Shown here: one piece after another, positions 10,398 to 23,930 of the stretch
Layout: each line of letters opens with the position of its first letter
How positions within the stretch are numbered: the first letter of the stretch is position 1
From: Polytrichum commune
Lineage: Eukaryota > Streptophyta > Polytrichopsida > Polytrichales > Polytrichaceae
DNA length: 64,000 bases
Assembly: GCA_950295325.1 (NCBI GenBank)
Contig: OX485805.1
Span: forward strand, 13,939,501 to 14,003,500
Direction of reading: 5' to 3'
The notes under the pieces: model-generated
What the model was told of the DNA's origin: nothing
The model's database searches: none
Seen by the model: the letters and a program-made list of their open reading frames with translations, nothing else
Position numbers and translations under genes: made by a program

Positions 10398-13300
10398 GGA
10401 GATACAGACATGCAGTTGCCAGTTGACCTGGGCTTTAAAAGTGCAGACCATGCAGACTGTACAGACTGAGAGGAAGTCTGTAGTTGGGCAAGGTGCAAAG
10501 GTAAGAGTTTCTGGGGTTTCTTGCAATGAAGCCGTAACTCTTTCCTGAATCATCTCGAGGATGCATTCCTCTTCCACCCAGGAAAGAGAGTGCAAGTCTG
10601 TGCATTATCACAGGATCACAAGATTGATAACAGGAGCAAGATATTCCCTGCCCCAATTGTTTACCAGCATGACATTAGTGCTACCAACTACTATGACTGC
10701 TTTTGACGCTGCACTCAGTTGTGAGCATGGGCGTGCATGCCAGCTATCTTAGCATGTCGACCCAGTCGACAAGGGTGGAGCTCTATTTCTGACTTTGCTT
10801 TGGTGCTTTGACATCCAAAAATATGGTGTGGTCAGGTTAGAGGTGCGATCAAGCTAGTCTAGAGCCATCATTTTGACGCGGGATAGATGTTCAGGGAGTA
10901 TGGAAGATAGTGACTGTTCCAAGCCAGGTGATTGAATTTATTGGGATACAAACTTGACCTTTTCTAGTTGGGCATGTGTGCACCCCATGATATCCCGAGA
11001 AGGATATTAGTTCCAGTAGGGAAAATGGTGGGTATGTGAAAAAAGAGCCCCTCTGATATTGACCTTATATTGAAGTTGCCACGCGAGGTCCATGGTTCTT
11101 CTGTCTTGTCTCAACCAAGGAAAAATGTAGACTTGTTGTGGTTGTAGGGTTTCAACCTTCTTAGCTTTGGTTAACTCACCCTAGACCTTGTAAGGGCTCT
11201 GTAGGGGAGCAAAGATTAAACCTGGCTTGCAAAGGGCTCTTGGACCACAATTCTTTCACCTCACTTTTATCATGTACATGTACCTTAGATACTCTGTATG
11301 GATCATTTCTTCAATATTCAGACACTCAATCAGGTCATGTAGTCAGTCGGTAATCATGTGATGATGGCATACCTTCTCGCATGTCCTCTTCACAACTTCT
11401 TCCGAGGCACTTGATGTTTGAGGTTTTTTCCCCTTCCCTGATTTTATAGCGCACATTGCCAGTTCTTACCTGAATGCAGTTTTGTTTTTGCAGAGTTCCT
11501 AACTCCCTTGTACAGTGATGTTCGGTGTGAACCCTGATGGTAGTTTCATACATGGAGCATGTATGAGTGACCCGAGTGAGCTGGGGAACAATTCAACTTG
11601 TTCTCCAACTCTGTGATTCAAGTGCTAACCAACAGAATTATGATTTCGGTGCCTTCTACATCTGTAACCGGAGGACACCTAGAACTGTCCTCATTTTCAG
11701 TTTTTGATAATTTATATATTTTAGTATTGAAATATGTAAGTTTTCATTTAGCCTGCTTTAGTCCCTTTACAACGCTTTCGTCATTAGGTGTGAAGTGGGG
11801 GCGGATTTTGGTTTCGAGTGAGCGTTGGGACATAGCTAGGGGATGGGTTACTTATACTTTCATTTAAAGTCCTGCATACAGAAGTTTTAAAGGTTCTTTA
11901 AATAGAAACTTTGACAAGGTGGAGTGTTGGTTTTTGTGTGGGAGTGGGTTTGGGCGAAAAACAGGGGTGGTTTGCGGTGAGTATTATGTAGATTGTGCAA
12001 TTGTAATTTGATACCTATAAGGGTGAAGAAAATCCACTCTACAATAGATTAGTGTTGAGGTATCAACTCTCCATACCCATTTTAAAGACAATGTGGCTAC
12101 CTATTACCCTTCAATAAGAAACCGTAGTGCACCGAGGAAGCACTAAGTTGCACATCCAATACCTTTCATCTTATACCCAAGTCTTGGCAAATGGAGTTTT
12201 CTTCTTTCATAGGATCAACAACTCACAATAAGTCACCCCAAAGAATACAATGTTCTTGGAATTACATAAACTCTTTTGGAGGGGTTGTGTTTATGTACAT
12301 TTTACAACACGTCGAAAATATTGGCTTACAATGATGTGATTTAATATGTAAATTGTTACTTTTCAGACCGAAACCTTAGAAGATAGGTGCAGTTTTCTAG
12401 GACCAGCATTCACATTTCCATTATGAAATCACTCATCTTGCACACTTGGATCTTCCAATCTTATAGCTACATACAAATCAAAACAACCTTCATTTGGACA
12501 TGTTTGTTGAGTACATTAGTAGTGTTAAGTCCACACAAGTTAGAGGGTGCTTAATCTAACACTTTGAGCTATTGCACATACATACGGCTATGTGGTTGAT
12601 ATTAAAAATAATTAATTATTAACGTTTGGGCTAAACATAGGTATAAAGATTTTTTTTCTTCCTCAAATCAATATTTGATGAATATTCAAAGTTAAAACCA
12701 CTAGCTTCCTTAAACCAATCCCTAGGCCCCGTGTATGACAACCTTGCACATGATGAGGACCCCCACCTTCATTGCCTAGTACCATCACAACATAGTTGGT
12801 ACTAGACCCTAGTTAGATCAAAGCCCAACTAATAATGATGTGCCACATTGCCACCTCCATGATCCCACCTAGTTTGGTTGCAAAACCGTCACCTTGCATC
12901 CCGAGTATTGATCCCTTGTACGCCTAGATCTGACCCCCTTTGTGCATGTAACCCTTTGTGCTTTGTGGGCCTACCACCTTGGCTTTGTAAATGGAATGGC
13001 TAAAATAGGCACTGACAAACCACCCTAAACCCACCTTGAACTGACCTGAGATAGAGTGGAGCCCGTTACGTACCCTACATAGAGGTACACAAAATATGAT
13101 ATTTAGTGACTTACTATTTGGAATTATGCAATGCTATAATTGTCTACTGTGCATCTCATTTTTTACCAACCATGGTTGAATTGGTTGTTTAGACACTATA
13201 GGACATTAACACATTTACTTGGTTAAAAAAGTACATTAATAGTAAAAAGATATAGGAACATGTAACTCCAAACAATAAGTCACACTAAATATGATATTTT

Positions 13301-14270
13301 GTGTAGTGGAGGCCGGTATAAGGTGGCACCACTCATGACACCTAAAACCGTCACTTTGTGGGTAGGCACTCCTACACCATGGGGAACAATTTAAGGTAGT
13401 AAAGTGTTGATGATTGGGAGGTGTCTATAGGTGTCGGTTTTAGCACCTCTACCTTATGCATGTCTTGCCTTTGACGGTTGATAGTGCATGACTTACATAA
13501 GTTAATTATAGTGTTGCTTGGAAGAAGTAAAGAAATGTTTGAATGAGAACTTGTGCATTGGCAATATTAAGGTTGATGTAATACCTCATGCTCCCATATC
13601 CTTTTTAAATAAAAGAAAAGGTATGTTCCATGGAGTCCTTACCACAACACTATAGCATGTTAATTGCAAGGCCTTGCCCATATTAATCTCTTGCCTAGGG
13701 TGAGGGAGCATGAGACATAGCAATGTTATCACATTTTTCACATTTCTTGTTGGATATTAGTACATGTTACGATATAAGGTATACATGTCTTAAGTGAACA
13801 CTTTCCTGAGATTGAAGCCTTCTTGTGGATCTTCAGATATTAGAGGTATTTGCAATTGTGTGTGTGTACCTAAAATAGTGAAGATCTAACAAATCTAGAG
13901 GTACAGAAGAATGCAGGAAGGATGCTACCAGCTGTCATCAACAATTACACAATCCACAAAAGTGTCAAAAGAGAAGTTGAAGGACCAAGAAATTATGATT
14001 GAAAGTATTTTGGTACAGGAGAGTGTAACTCCTCTCACTACATGAATGAAATTACTCTTGTACGGATGGTGATGGGCTCTACACCTGCTTATACAAAGCA
14101 CCATCTGAAATGATCTTGTGTCGAGATGTCAACAATATTGTGTCAGAAAAGGCCCAGGAAAATACACTACCCACTCTATCCTCCTCTGCTCTAGTTTCAC
14201 GGCTTATCTGTCAAGTATATATACATGATATCTCTTACGAGACCACAAAACCACAGATCTACCTTTTGCA
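10398..14270. other. Spacer between the 3' ends of MAP70 and the LRR-WD40 gene
   Basis: The two genes converge, so this holds both 3' untranslated regions and the intergenic space. No convincing coding region was found; open frames near 11335-11867 have no recognisable similarity. A MITE-like element lies at 13086-13305. Confidence 0.55.
13086..13305. mobile_element. MITE-like element, CACTAAATA-type ends
   Basis: Left end ACACAAAATATGATATTTAG, followed by TGACTTACTATTTGGA. The right end is its inverted counterpart (TCCAAACAATAAGTCACAC, then TAAATATGATATTTTGTGT). Inverted repeats of about 40 bases flank a non-coding AT-rich centre. It shares its terminal motif with the elements at 35511, 39303, 40283, 52971 and 53604. 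Confidence 0.65.
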
Positions 14271-17200
14271 TTACGCACCCATGCCAGTGAGAGGTATCTG
14301 TGGAGCTTGGACTCCATAGCCATCTCGGTGAACATCACCTCCCAGCAAGTTTACCTGAATGACAAAGAAGACATAATCACTGTGAGTGGTGGAACAGAAA
14401 GACCCAAGGCACTGATCAACATTCTGACTCGTCAAAAGTAACATCTGCAGTGCACTAGATGATCAGTGCACCTGGATTGTTCTGCTTGACAGAGACTTAA
14501 GTCCTCGTGACCCATATGTAACTCATATGGAGTAGCAGGGACTTGATATATCAAAGGAGAGGTTCAATTACCTTGACGATTTCTGATCTCGAGTGTGGAT
14601 GGTTGTAGGCCACCAGCATGCAAAAGTGGAAATCCTGTAGCATTTCCCAGAAACAACGTGAATATCATAGAAAGATGCATTCAACAGCAACATGTGCTGA
14701 AACCCAGTATCACATCTTGCCGAAGTTCAAAAACTTTATCAATCGTTCTTCCATTTTACTGAATTATCCTCCCTCAACCATTCTGTGTACAAATAAGGAC
14801 ACACTCCAAGGGTCCATACAACGTATGTTTTGTCCAGCCAAAGCACTTCTATCCAAGACACAAACATTAAAGACTTCAATGTCGTCATTATTTCAAGCTC
14901 GCCCAGCCAGTGGTTTCTTCATGTTGCAATTCTAGTGGAATTATCAAATTAAAATCTATGACAAATGAGAACATGCGAACTCACCTTGAATGGGTTGCCT
15001 CTGAGTGATTGCACATACAAAGAATAGGAACCACCTCGGCCCTGCACAACAAGCACAAATGCCACCTTGAGTCAATGACAATCAGACTTGATATTTATCC
15101 TTCACATGAAATCCGTTCTAGGCATCCAAAGAAGGGTTGCAGCCATTTCATCATAAATTTTTAATGGCTCAAAATGATATTTACCTCCACTGCTAAGTCC
15201 CTTAGCCGGCGGCCAGTCTGAGCACAGCACACTCGAACAACATTCTCTTCACAGCTGCCACTAATGATGTAGTCTCGACCATTGAGATAGTATGAGCGAG
15301 TATAATTTTGATTGCTGCCCATAGGGGGTATGTCAAACTTCATGTGGAGGCGCCCATCCACTGCAAGATGCTGCCTTACCTGCCAATTGGAAGCCAGTTA
15401 CTCTTATCAATTCTACTCTGAAGCCCTACAATGCTACACCTCATATGGAATCCACAACTGCAGATACGCTTTGCCAACACAACATGACCTCTAATATCAA
15501 ATGAACTTGCACATACAACCTCTGCATCATCACTTGAATTCATCCTGCAAGCTCTCTTCAGAACATGCACTTAGCAGCAAGGAGCTCAAAATCAGGATCT
15601 TTATGTGTGTAACGAAATTTGAACGCCTATATGCGAGTATGGGGAAGGCAGTACCTCATTATCTACTGCTGATGAGAGAAGATAATGATCATCACGTGAA
15701 AAGCAAACCATAACATTGCCTCGATTGCTTTTCACTGTGTAGAGGGGTTGGGTAATCTTCTGTCTCAAATCCCACATCTTAATCTCCTTATCAAAGGAGG
15801 AAGTTGCAAAAATCTGGGGGGAGTGATTTGCAAATTTCACAACATTGATGTGCTCTCTATGAAGGTCTGTGAAAATCTGTAATCTTGTGCCAGTGCGAAG
15901 ATCATACAGCCCAACATTATTGGAATACCCGCTTGCCAGAAAGTAGTCATCTGTTGAGTTGATATGAACAGAAGTTAGCTGCTCAAAATCATCATAGGAG
16001 TAGATCGTCGGACTCCTTCCATTCCAATTGGTAATGTTTCCACTTGCTGGTTGCCGCCCCCAATTTCCATGACCTGGATATCTGCTTGAAAGACTTGAAC
16101 CTCCACTTCGTCGACTAGCAGCCATCATTGAAGCTCGCATGTGGTTCACATCATACAGCTGTAGACAGCCATTATCTGATCCAGCTATAAGCTGCACAAG
16201 ATGAATTCTTTTGTGAGAAAAGATATATTTTTGAGAAGTTTCAGATTATTATAACATGTAAGAGGGGAGAACTCTACCTTATTGGGGTCTTTGTTTAGCC
16301 AGCAAAGTCCCAGAATACTGTGTGGAGCACCGCTTGATTGCACATATCCAACCACCTTGTCACTCTCGTGATTAATCACCACAACTTCTCCCTGAAGTGT
16401 TCCAAACACCATGTAACTGGGCTCTGTAGGATGATATTCAAATTGTCGTGGTCGGCATCTCTTGCCCCCATCAAGTTTAAAGCGGCAAATTGTCTTTGTT
16501 GATGGCCATGCACGTGTTCCCATTTTAGCAGCAGAAAGTGACCGTGTATATGCAGGAGGGCTGCGCTCAATATCTATATACCCCAACCTGCCTCCATTTT
16601 TTGAGACTTTGACCCCACACCCACCCGTTTCTCGTCGCTTCAGAACCTGTATGTTGCAAAACAATATCAGAACTGCTCTTCAAAACAGAGTCACCACTCA
16701 ACAAACAGCTCGTTCATGAGTTAACAAACACAACAAATCATGGCATTCAATTGCTGTCTCCACCATTCAACCAATTCTGCTGACCGTTTGACAGTATAGA
16801 TACTTGTTTGAAATAAAGCAGATGACAACTCATAAGCACATCCCATTGCACGCATATTCAAAGCCTCAACATGTAATCTCCATTCAGAAAGGTGGTAAAT
16901 TCACCAGCCAATCAAGCTAAGTAATCAGATATTGGACACACAATATAGAACCATGAATATAAGGAATTTGAGAAAGCAACCAGCAAACTCAACATGAAAT
17001 TCTGTTTTTCCCAGTCCATGACAATTCCTGTAATGAAGGTTGTTTCAACTTCATCCCACCTCGTATCTGCCATCTATCCCAATATCATTGGAACAATGTT
17101 GTAGAGTTTATCATTATATCCTTGTAACAGACAACACTTATAGATCTTGGTAACCAAGGAATGAAAGATCAGAGATAACTGATCCAGAGATCAAAGAGTA

Positions 17201-20200
17201 AAATACTTAAAAGCAATAGAGCAAACGGAATTGATAGATCAAAGTTTTGGATGGATTGCAAGAGACAAATTGTGATTAGGCATACAATGTCCCATAAGTA
17301 TACTCAAAAATTGGAACCACTAACTGAGTGATCAGTGAAATAGGTGCAATACCTGAAGCACATTGTTTATCTTCCTTCGTTTATTAGCAATGGCCTCAAA
17401 ACGCTCTTCAAATACACGATGAGCTTCCTCCCTCTCATTCTCAGTGATGTCCACATTATCAAGTACTTGTACAGCTGGTAACATTGTAATCATAAACTCC
17501 CTGTAACTTTTTTCATGACAAATAGGTGTCTCACGACCACCCCTGGGCCCAGGCCACCCTAAACTTGAGGCAGAAATAGTCAGTGCACCTGCGTCTTCTC
17601 CCTCCTCACCTGAACTCTCTTGCTCCCTTTCACTGACTGCCTCTGCACTACCATCACTCAACCTGAAAGTACTTCTGTGGTTGGTCTCCTGAAGAAGTGT
17701 GGCTCCTTCACTGCTTGCACTTGTTCCCGTTATTGAAACTACTCTTTCCAGAGCTTCTAACATTGTGATATCACCTTCACTTTGAACCCCTATTCCCACC
17801 TCTCTCACAGCGGGACTCTGTAGACTCCTCTCATGTAAACCCCTTGAATCTGGCCAAACATTTGAATCATCAAGGTTTACTACGTCCGAAACCAACCTTC
17901 TGGAACCACGACTATGTCTTCGAGATGCATTTACATCGCTTTGAGGTGTTGAGGGTTGCTCTGGGGCCGTTGAGAGAGTATCTTCATCTGCAGTACCATC
18001 TCGACTCCCCCCATCTCTTGGACTTTCGTCATTTTCTCCTCCAATATGGTTGTCATCATGTGAATCATCCCCTCTTACAACATCCATGTCTTGGCTTTCA
18101 CTTGCTACAGCCTGCAGCACATTCATACTGAATATAATGAAGTTGGAGAAAGTTCACTCCACCTCTTTCCCTCAATACAATGAGATAAAGCTCATGCCAA
18201 ATCATAGATGAAAAGGAAACCTATCAATCTGGTTGAACAAGTCTGTGAACACTGACCTCATCAACATCACTGTCTTCTCCTGATTCTATACTTGAATTGC
18301 CAGATAATGGATTATCTTCTGACTCTCCATCAGTGAACAGCTGTTCTGAATCGTCGTCACTTCCAGACAAGTCAGAGGGCGCAGAGCCATGAGAATCATA
18401 CTCATCCCGATTCCTTACAAGAGGCAGCGACCAATGTCTGGATTGACTGCTTTGCACACCACCCTGTCCATCTCAAGACAAACTTAGTGCTAGGAACTTC
18501 ATAAAGTTTAGGTAATCAGATTCTGGTGTCATTGTCAACCCATTCTTCTCAGCCTTCTCAGCCATTCTTGCCATCATGTGATTCTAATACACTTGATTCC
18601 CTGTGTTATATGCCAAGCTAATTCCATGATGTCCAATCATCCAAAGGGTTGATTCAGATTCAAAAGAACCAGACATTGTTAACACACCTAGGCTACAAAT
18701 GAAGCATAATTTACAAATATCTATTCACTAGAATAACAAACCAGTCAGTTGAAATTTAGAATCTCCAAACATTCTATGGGTTAGAATAGCAAGCCGGCCA
18801 ATTGAAAGTAAGAAAGCCAACTCCATGGACTTCAAATGAGAATGAAGAGGTGGTTATTTTCAAAGTTCTCAGAAGTATACCTGGTAGAGGTGCCTCTTGC
18901 TCAAGGAACCCCCATCATTTTGCAAACAAGCCAACAGAATTGCACATGGGTTTGTTCCTGAACAGCACCGACACTTCTTTTGAAACTGCAGCTCTCTTAG
19001 AGAAGGAAGTCTGCAAAGAGCAGCACAAGTTGTCCATAGATTCCGGACACCAGTGCCACACATAGACAGCTTGGCCAGCATTGGCATAGCACAGAAGCAA
19101 CCCTCAGGCAAACATGTCACTGATTGACAATTGTCAAGTTTAAGAGAATGGAGATTGGGAAAATGTCCCAGCATATCCAGCTTGTGGATCCTTGAATTGC
19201 TGAGGTCCATGCTCTGACAATCTAATCCACGGTGGAAAAGCTCTCTGCAATAACAGACAAGGGACACTGATGTGTTGGCAAAAGGACATCACAAGAGTAT
19301 CTTCTGAGATAGTCTAACTTACATTCCATTCTCCCACATATTTCCTTAATTATCACTATAGCTACATATGCAGATAACTGACCTACAATACACATGCCAG
19401 AAACTTTACTCATTTCTCAAGAACCCCTTCTGACTATCAAGTACCTCAGAGCGTCTCCTCGTATATAATTGTTTCTTAAGTCTGCTGTACGGAGCTTGGA
19501 CCCTGCAGCCTGTAAAGCTTGAAAGAGCAGTTCCCATTTGAGACTGGGTACTCCTGAGACTGTTCTCAATCTGTTGTTGCTGTAAACAATATCAACTGCG
19601 TCTACTTCATCTGAATCCTCAACTGCTGACAGCATGTCCATAACAGGCTCTATATCCGCATCAGAGAAACGGCTTACGATAAGCTCAAGAGCACGTCTCT
19701 CAGACCTGCCTTCCTGCCCTAGCAACTGACAAGCCAAAACACACAATGAACCTCTTGTCTTGGCAGACACTGGGAATGTTTACAAGCAAGAAATGGCAAC
19801 CCGACAATTGCATGGTTTGGCCAAAAATGTCTTAGGGAATGTACATCATTGATCGCAAGATGGAGGTAATTACTATCATCACTTGCCTTCTAATATTACT
19901 GTATTGTTTATGTTCTGATTTGGGGTCACAATCGTCCAAGACATTCTTAAGAAACTAAACAACCGAGTAACACTTAAAACTCACGACCTGATCAAAATGC
20001 TTTTTGGAAAGTAGTCAACTTACAGGTGTGAATGCTTTTCTTTTTTTTTAATTTTTTTTATCATGTACTGAGAATCCAGGTTTCACAATTCAACTTAAAA
20101 AAACTCTTATCAGCCCAGAGATTTAGAAGCTCACCTTTTCAAAGGCAGCACAGATAACATTACGAGCAACTGTGCCATGGCTTTCACATGCTGCAAGATA

Positions 20201-20201
20201 C
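14271..20201 (-). CDS. Leucine-rich repeat plus WD40 repeat protein, 11 exons found, 5' end missing
   Basis: Exons from 5' to 3' on the minus strand: 20201-20135, 19725-19445, 19244-18881, 18463-18257, 18111-17353, 16646-16278, 16191-15655, 15379-15185, 15041-14985, 14634-14572, 14354-14271 (stop TAA). Phases match at every junction and give about 994 residues. The N-terminal part (from YLAACESHGTVARN) contains LRR-like blocks such as SLKLDNCQSVTCLPEGCF. An acidic, Ser-rich linker follows (exons 18463-17353), then WD40 repeats with typical ends such as SSFDKEIKMWDLR and DNGCLQLYDVN. IKMWDLR fits the WDxR box of DDB1-binding WD40 proteins, so a substrate-receptor role in a CUL4-DDB1 ubiquitin ligase is possible but inferred. 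The start-codon exon was not found: exon 20201 needs an upstream exon ending in two bases of a split codon. The architecture matches a conserved plant protein for which I am not sure of a symbol. Confidence 0.85.
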
Positions 20202-21368
20202 CTGCATGTCAATGTACAACACAAACTTTTCAGACCCCCAAAAACAGCATGATTTCTATGAATGGTCACAGAAGCGTAGACCTGCTTAAAACCAAGAAAA
20301 TTAGAAAGAAAAGACAGCTACATGAATCTTGGTATTAACAATCCCCCCCCCCCTCCTTGCTTAATAGTTGAGCAAGATGCCAAAGATGGCCCACATAAAA
20401 CCCAGTATTCACATGATTCCTATATTCACAAAACTCGACAAACGGACAGATTTTTCAGTGTGTGCGTACCGACTACATAGACCAGAATCAGGCAACCACC
20501 CCTGCGCTTCAATTTCCTGTTGCGACATCTTCAATCAAAGGACAACTTTAAGAGCCTCTAAAAACAGCTTTTGCCAACATTTGGCACTTGTTCACAATCG
20601 AGCACAATCTCCAGGAGGATGCTGCCAAATTGACTGTGAGACGTCAAATTTGTCTATAAAATCAACCATCAGGGTGAAGAACTGCAGATACTCCATTTCC
20701 TGCAGAAAAGTAAAAACAAGAAAAATTTAGAAAATGGCTACAGTAGGCCCTCGCACATCAATCGAGAGGGCCACCTGTACACAACTCCAAAATACTCCAC
20801 ACTGTTATCAACCCTTAATTACTCACTCCAACCGTTTATTTCTTCAAATACACTTAGAATTTGAGATACATAATGAATTAAGAGTTGAAATCTATAACCG
20901 ACTTAACGTGAATTCAAAACTCACAATGACGATCTCACAAGGAAGAGGATACTCCCTACGATACGATAACCTCAGGTAGCCAATTGTTCTATTTAATGGA
21001 ATAAAATCCTCACCCCAAAAAGGTGACACAAGCGGCTTCTATCCTACAAAGAATCTTTCAGACGAGCGTGACGATCCAGAAAATTTCACTACCGGAAGTT
21101 TGTTCCCAAAAACGAATCACGAGTTACCGACTTCTATAAAATGCAGAATTCCACCTCAATTTTCTCTATCTTTCAGCAGCATTTCTCGACAGAAACTAAG
21201 AGCAAATTTCGCGCACACCAAAACTCCTCCAATTCAAACCCTAAGCTCCGTCATCTCCTCTTCAAACGGCAATGCGGCACCACAGCCAGAGTGCCACGTC
21301 ACACCACGAAGTTCACATCGAGCGACAACGAAAAAATCCTTATAATCCTCGTCGTGTTGTTCAAAGAC

Positions 21369-21395
21369 CTCTCTCTCTCTCTCTCTCTCTCTCTC
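21369..21395. repeat. CT microsatellite near the 5' end of the LRR-WD40 gene
   Basis: About 13 CT units (GA on the gene's strand), roughly 1.2 kb upstream of the first recognised exon. It could lie in the promoter or untranslated leader, where such repeats are common in plants. The missing first exon may lie nearby. Confidence 0.7.
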
Positions 21396-22600
21396 GCCTG
21401 CAAATCGCCACTGGCTTTTGCTGTAGTGTCTTCTCCCTGTCAAACCCCGTCAGATCAGAAACCTATGATGCCTCCAATCAAATACGATCTAGCTCATGTT
21501 GAAGGCGTTTGATTGCGCCCGTGGCTCGTCGGAAGCGCGGCGATGGCTATACTCCAAGACAAGACAAAGGAGATAAAGAGGATCCGCTAGGGTTTGGATA
21601 CGAGAGCTCTAGTGTTGTCGTTGTTGTTGTTGCCTCGTTCACGAGGGAAGCTTTGGCAGGAAGCAGAGAGAAGCTCAGCTCAATCCGCCGGGTCACCCGG
21701 GGAAACTGGGGGCTCGGAATACGGGGTCACCCGGATTGTAGGGTGAGCTCAGACCCCCTGACTCACAAGTTTCATCCGATGAAATGGAATAAATAAAATA
21801 GATTTTAAAGTACGGGAATCCAAAAGGCTCTGCTAACAAAGAGTGTTGTCATGTTGGCAGTCATGTCATTTTTCCCGTTCATGCCTTATGTTCTCCACCG
21901 GAGAAGGCTTGATCGTAGTGTACTCCAATCATTAAAGAACCCTCTTTGCAGCCAATCATATTGCTTCATTCCCCTAGAATTCTTGACCACTACACTTGTT
22001 CACAATATTCTAAACCGCCTTTATTAGTATGGGACACTCCAACACAAAAGCGTGTCTCAATCTCAACAACATTGTAAGAGCTGAATGTGAAATGGGGTGT
22101 TTCGCCTCTAGATATATCTATCCACTGTCTATCTAATTTAGTGCGGTTTGCATTATCCATGTGTTGTCTTTAGTCACCTTTGCTTTCAACAAGAGACCCC
22201 ATTTAAGACATCCTATATGTGTTTAGAGGAAAAGGAATTTTGAAGTGATTCTACGTTATTTCAAGTTGAAAGATGACCTACATGCACAATCTAACAAAGG
22301 CAAGTAAAATCGACCTTCCCACCCTCCTCCCTCGCTTGTGCCTTCTATGGGTCTTCTGGCCTTGGCCTCATCTTATACATGGTTCGTTGAAGCTCTAGAA
22401 AGCTTCAAGATTGTGACTATGCGTTAGAGAAACAAGTAGAGATATGCAAGAAGCAATGAAATACTCTCATGGCATGTAGAACACATGGAACTACTAGTTA
22501 ACACAAGACATACTCAATTTCATAGTTCTCAAAGCAATGGTCATGAGGTAAAGTTTCTTGCAAAGGCCACAAGCAATGGATATCTAGTTGAAGTAGATTT

Positions 22601-22730
22601 AGGGTTAGTTTCCATGTTGGTTGCTCGCCCACCAGATTCTAGTGGAAATGTAGGTGCCACCAAGTGGAATCTACATTTCCACTAGAATATGATGGGTGAG
22701 AGCCGAGCGGCCTACATGAAAACTAACCCT
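22601..22730. mobile_element. 130-bp foldback element, AGGGTTAGTTT-type ends
   Basis: Starts AGGGTTAGTTTCCATGTTGG and ends with the inverted copy (CCTACATGAAAACTAACCCT). Nearly the whole element is two arms of about 55 bases. The terminal sequence recurs at both ends of the element at 39814-40154, which argues for a mobile family rather than a chance palindrome. Confidence 0.65.
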
Positions 22731-23499
22731 TTGTTGAACTCAACCTTAGCTCAACTTAAGTTCCTTCTCCAACCTTCCTTGCCTTTGAGGAACCTCTTAG
22801 TCCTTTCTTCTACTTGCTAGCGTTTGCCATTCCTAACTAATTTCTTAATATTCACAGGATTCAAACTGTGCCCCAAATAATGGCCTTATATGAATCAAGG
22901 GGTACATATTTAGAAAGTCTTTGGGTTCATATATCATGAATGACATCTCCTAAGTTATCTGACTTAGAATTTATGCCAATCATGTAAGGGGTCTAGCAAA
23001 AACTTACACCCTATAACATTTAGGGTTCATTTGTCATGTTTTAATCTCACTATAATCCCACTAGAATAATTCGAGGTTTGTAATGCTAATTATGGGGACG
23101 AATCCTCTTTTCGAGCTATAAGGGATTTCCACATTTTCTCTTCAACTTACATGGCTACCACAAATCCTTTGTTAATCAAGGTAGGTAACCGAATTTGTTA
23201 CCCAATTTGGGACACATGTATTCGATATGCGTGTATTTATACATGTATTTACATGTATTCATTTGCATTCAATGCATTTGAAACTTGTCCAAGTACATGT
23301 TTGTTGAGTACAAGACTATAACAACAAAAATACATGAAGATAACAACACATCAACATTAATGATAGAAAAGTGTTATTCAAACTACTGTCATTTTTTAAC
23401 ACAAAACTTTGATCATTTATATGAATGACTAGAATGAATTGTCGATTGCACATGATATAACTATGTCCAAATTCATGTTATCTAAATTTAGAATACACC

Positions 23500-23930
23500 C
23501 GGGCAACCATGCTTATAGGTTGTAGTCAATTTGCCAACCACTTTTTATTGTCCACCTTTTTGTGCTATTTCCTAACAAGTGGTCACAATTGCAAAATAGT
23601 GATTGAGTTCATTGAAGCTGGGCCCATTGAAATATGGAACCAAGGAATGTCAAGTTGAGTGGCACCCGCAAATTAGTGTTCAATTTTGCCAATCACTTTT
23701 TTTTTTTCTTTCTTTCTTTCTTTACTTCTTTTTTTTTTGGTTGTCCGCCATTTTGCTATAAGTTATGGGGCTATGAAGATGCCATGTACATTGATTGATG
23801 TATGGATGAAACTTATTGAAGTGAAGTGGCCAAGTTTTACATTGGCTTCCGTGAAGCCGGGCCCATGGGAATTTGGAACCAAGGAATGTCAAGTGGGGTG
23901 GGCTACAAATCACATGGTTCCAACCACTCG
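23500..23930. repeat. Diverged direct duplication, period about 240 bases
   Basis: The block around GGGCCCATTGAAATATGGAA with CCAAGGAATGTCAAGT (about 23620-23660) recurs at about 23860-23895. The flanking CAAT/CACTTTTT and GTCCNCC blocks keep the same order. It is non-coding. Confidence 0.6.

Noticed and set aside
21234-21443. Frame ending in MTELR as the first exon of the LRR-WD40 gene
   Set aside because: The only GT donor after it leaves phase 0, while the next exon needs two preceding bases of a split codon, so the join would shift the frame.
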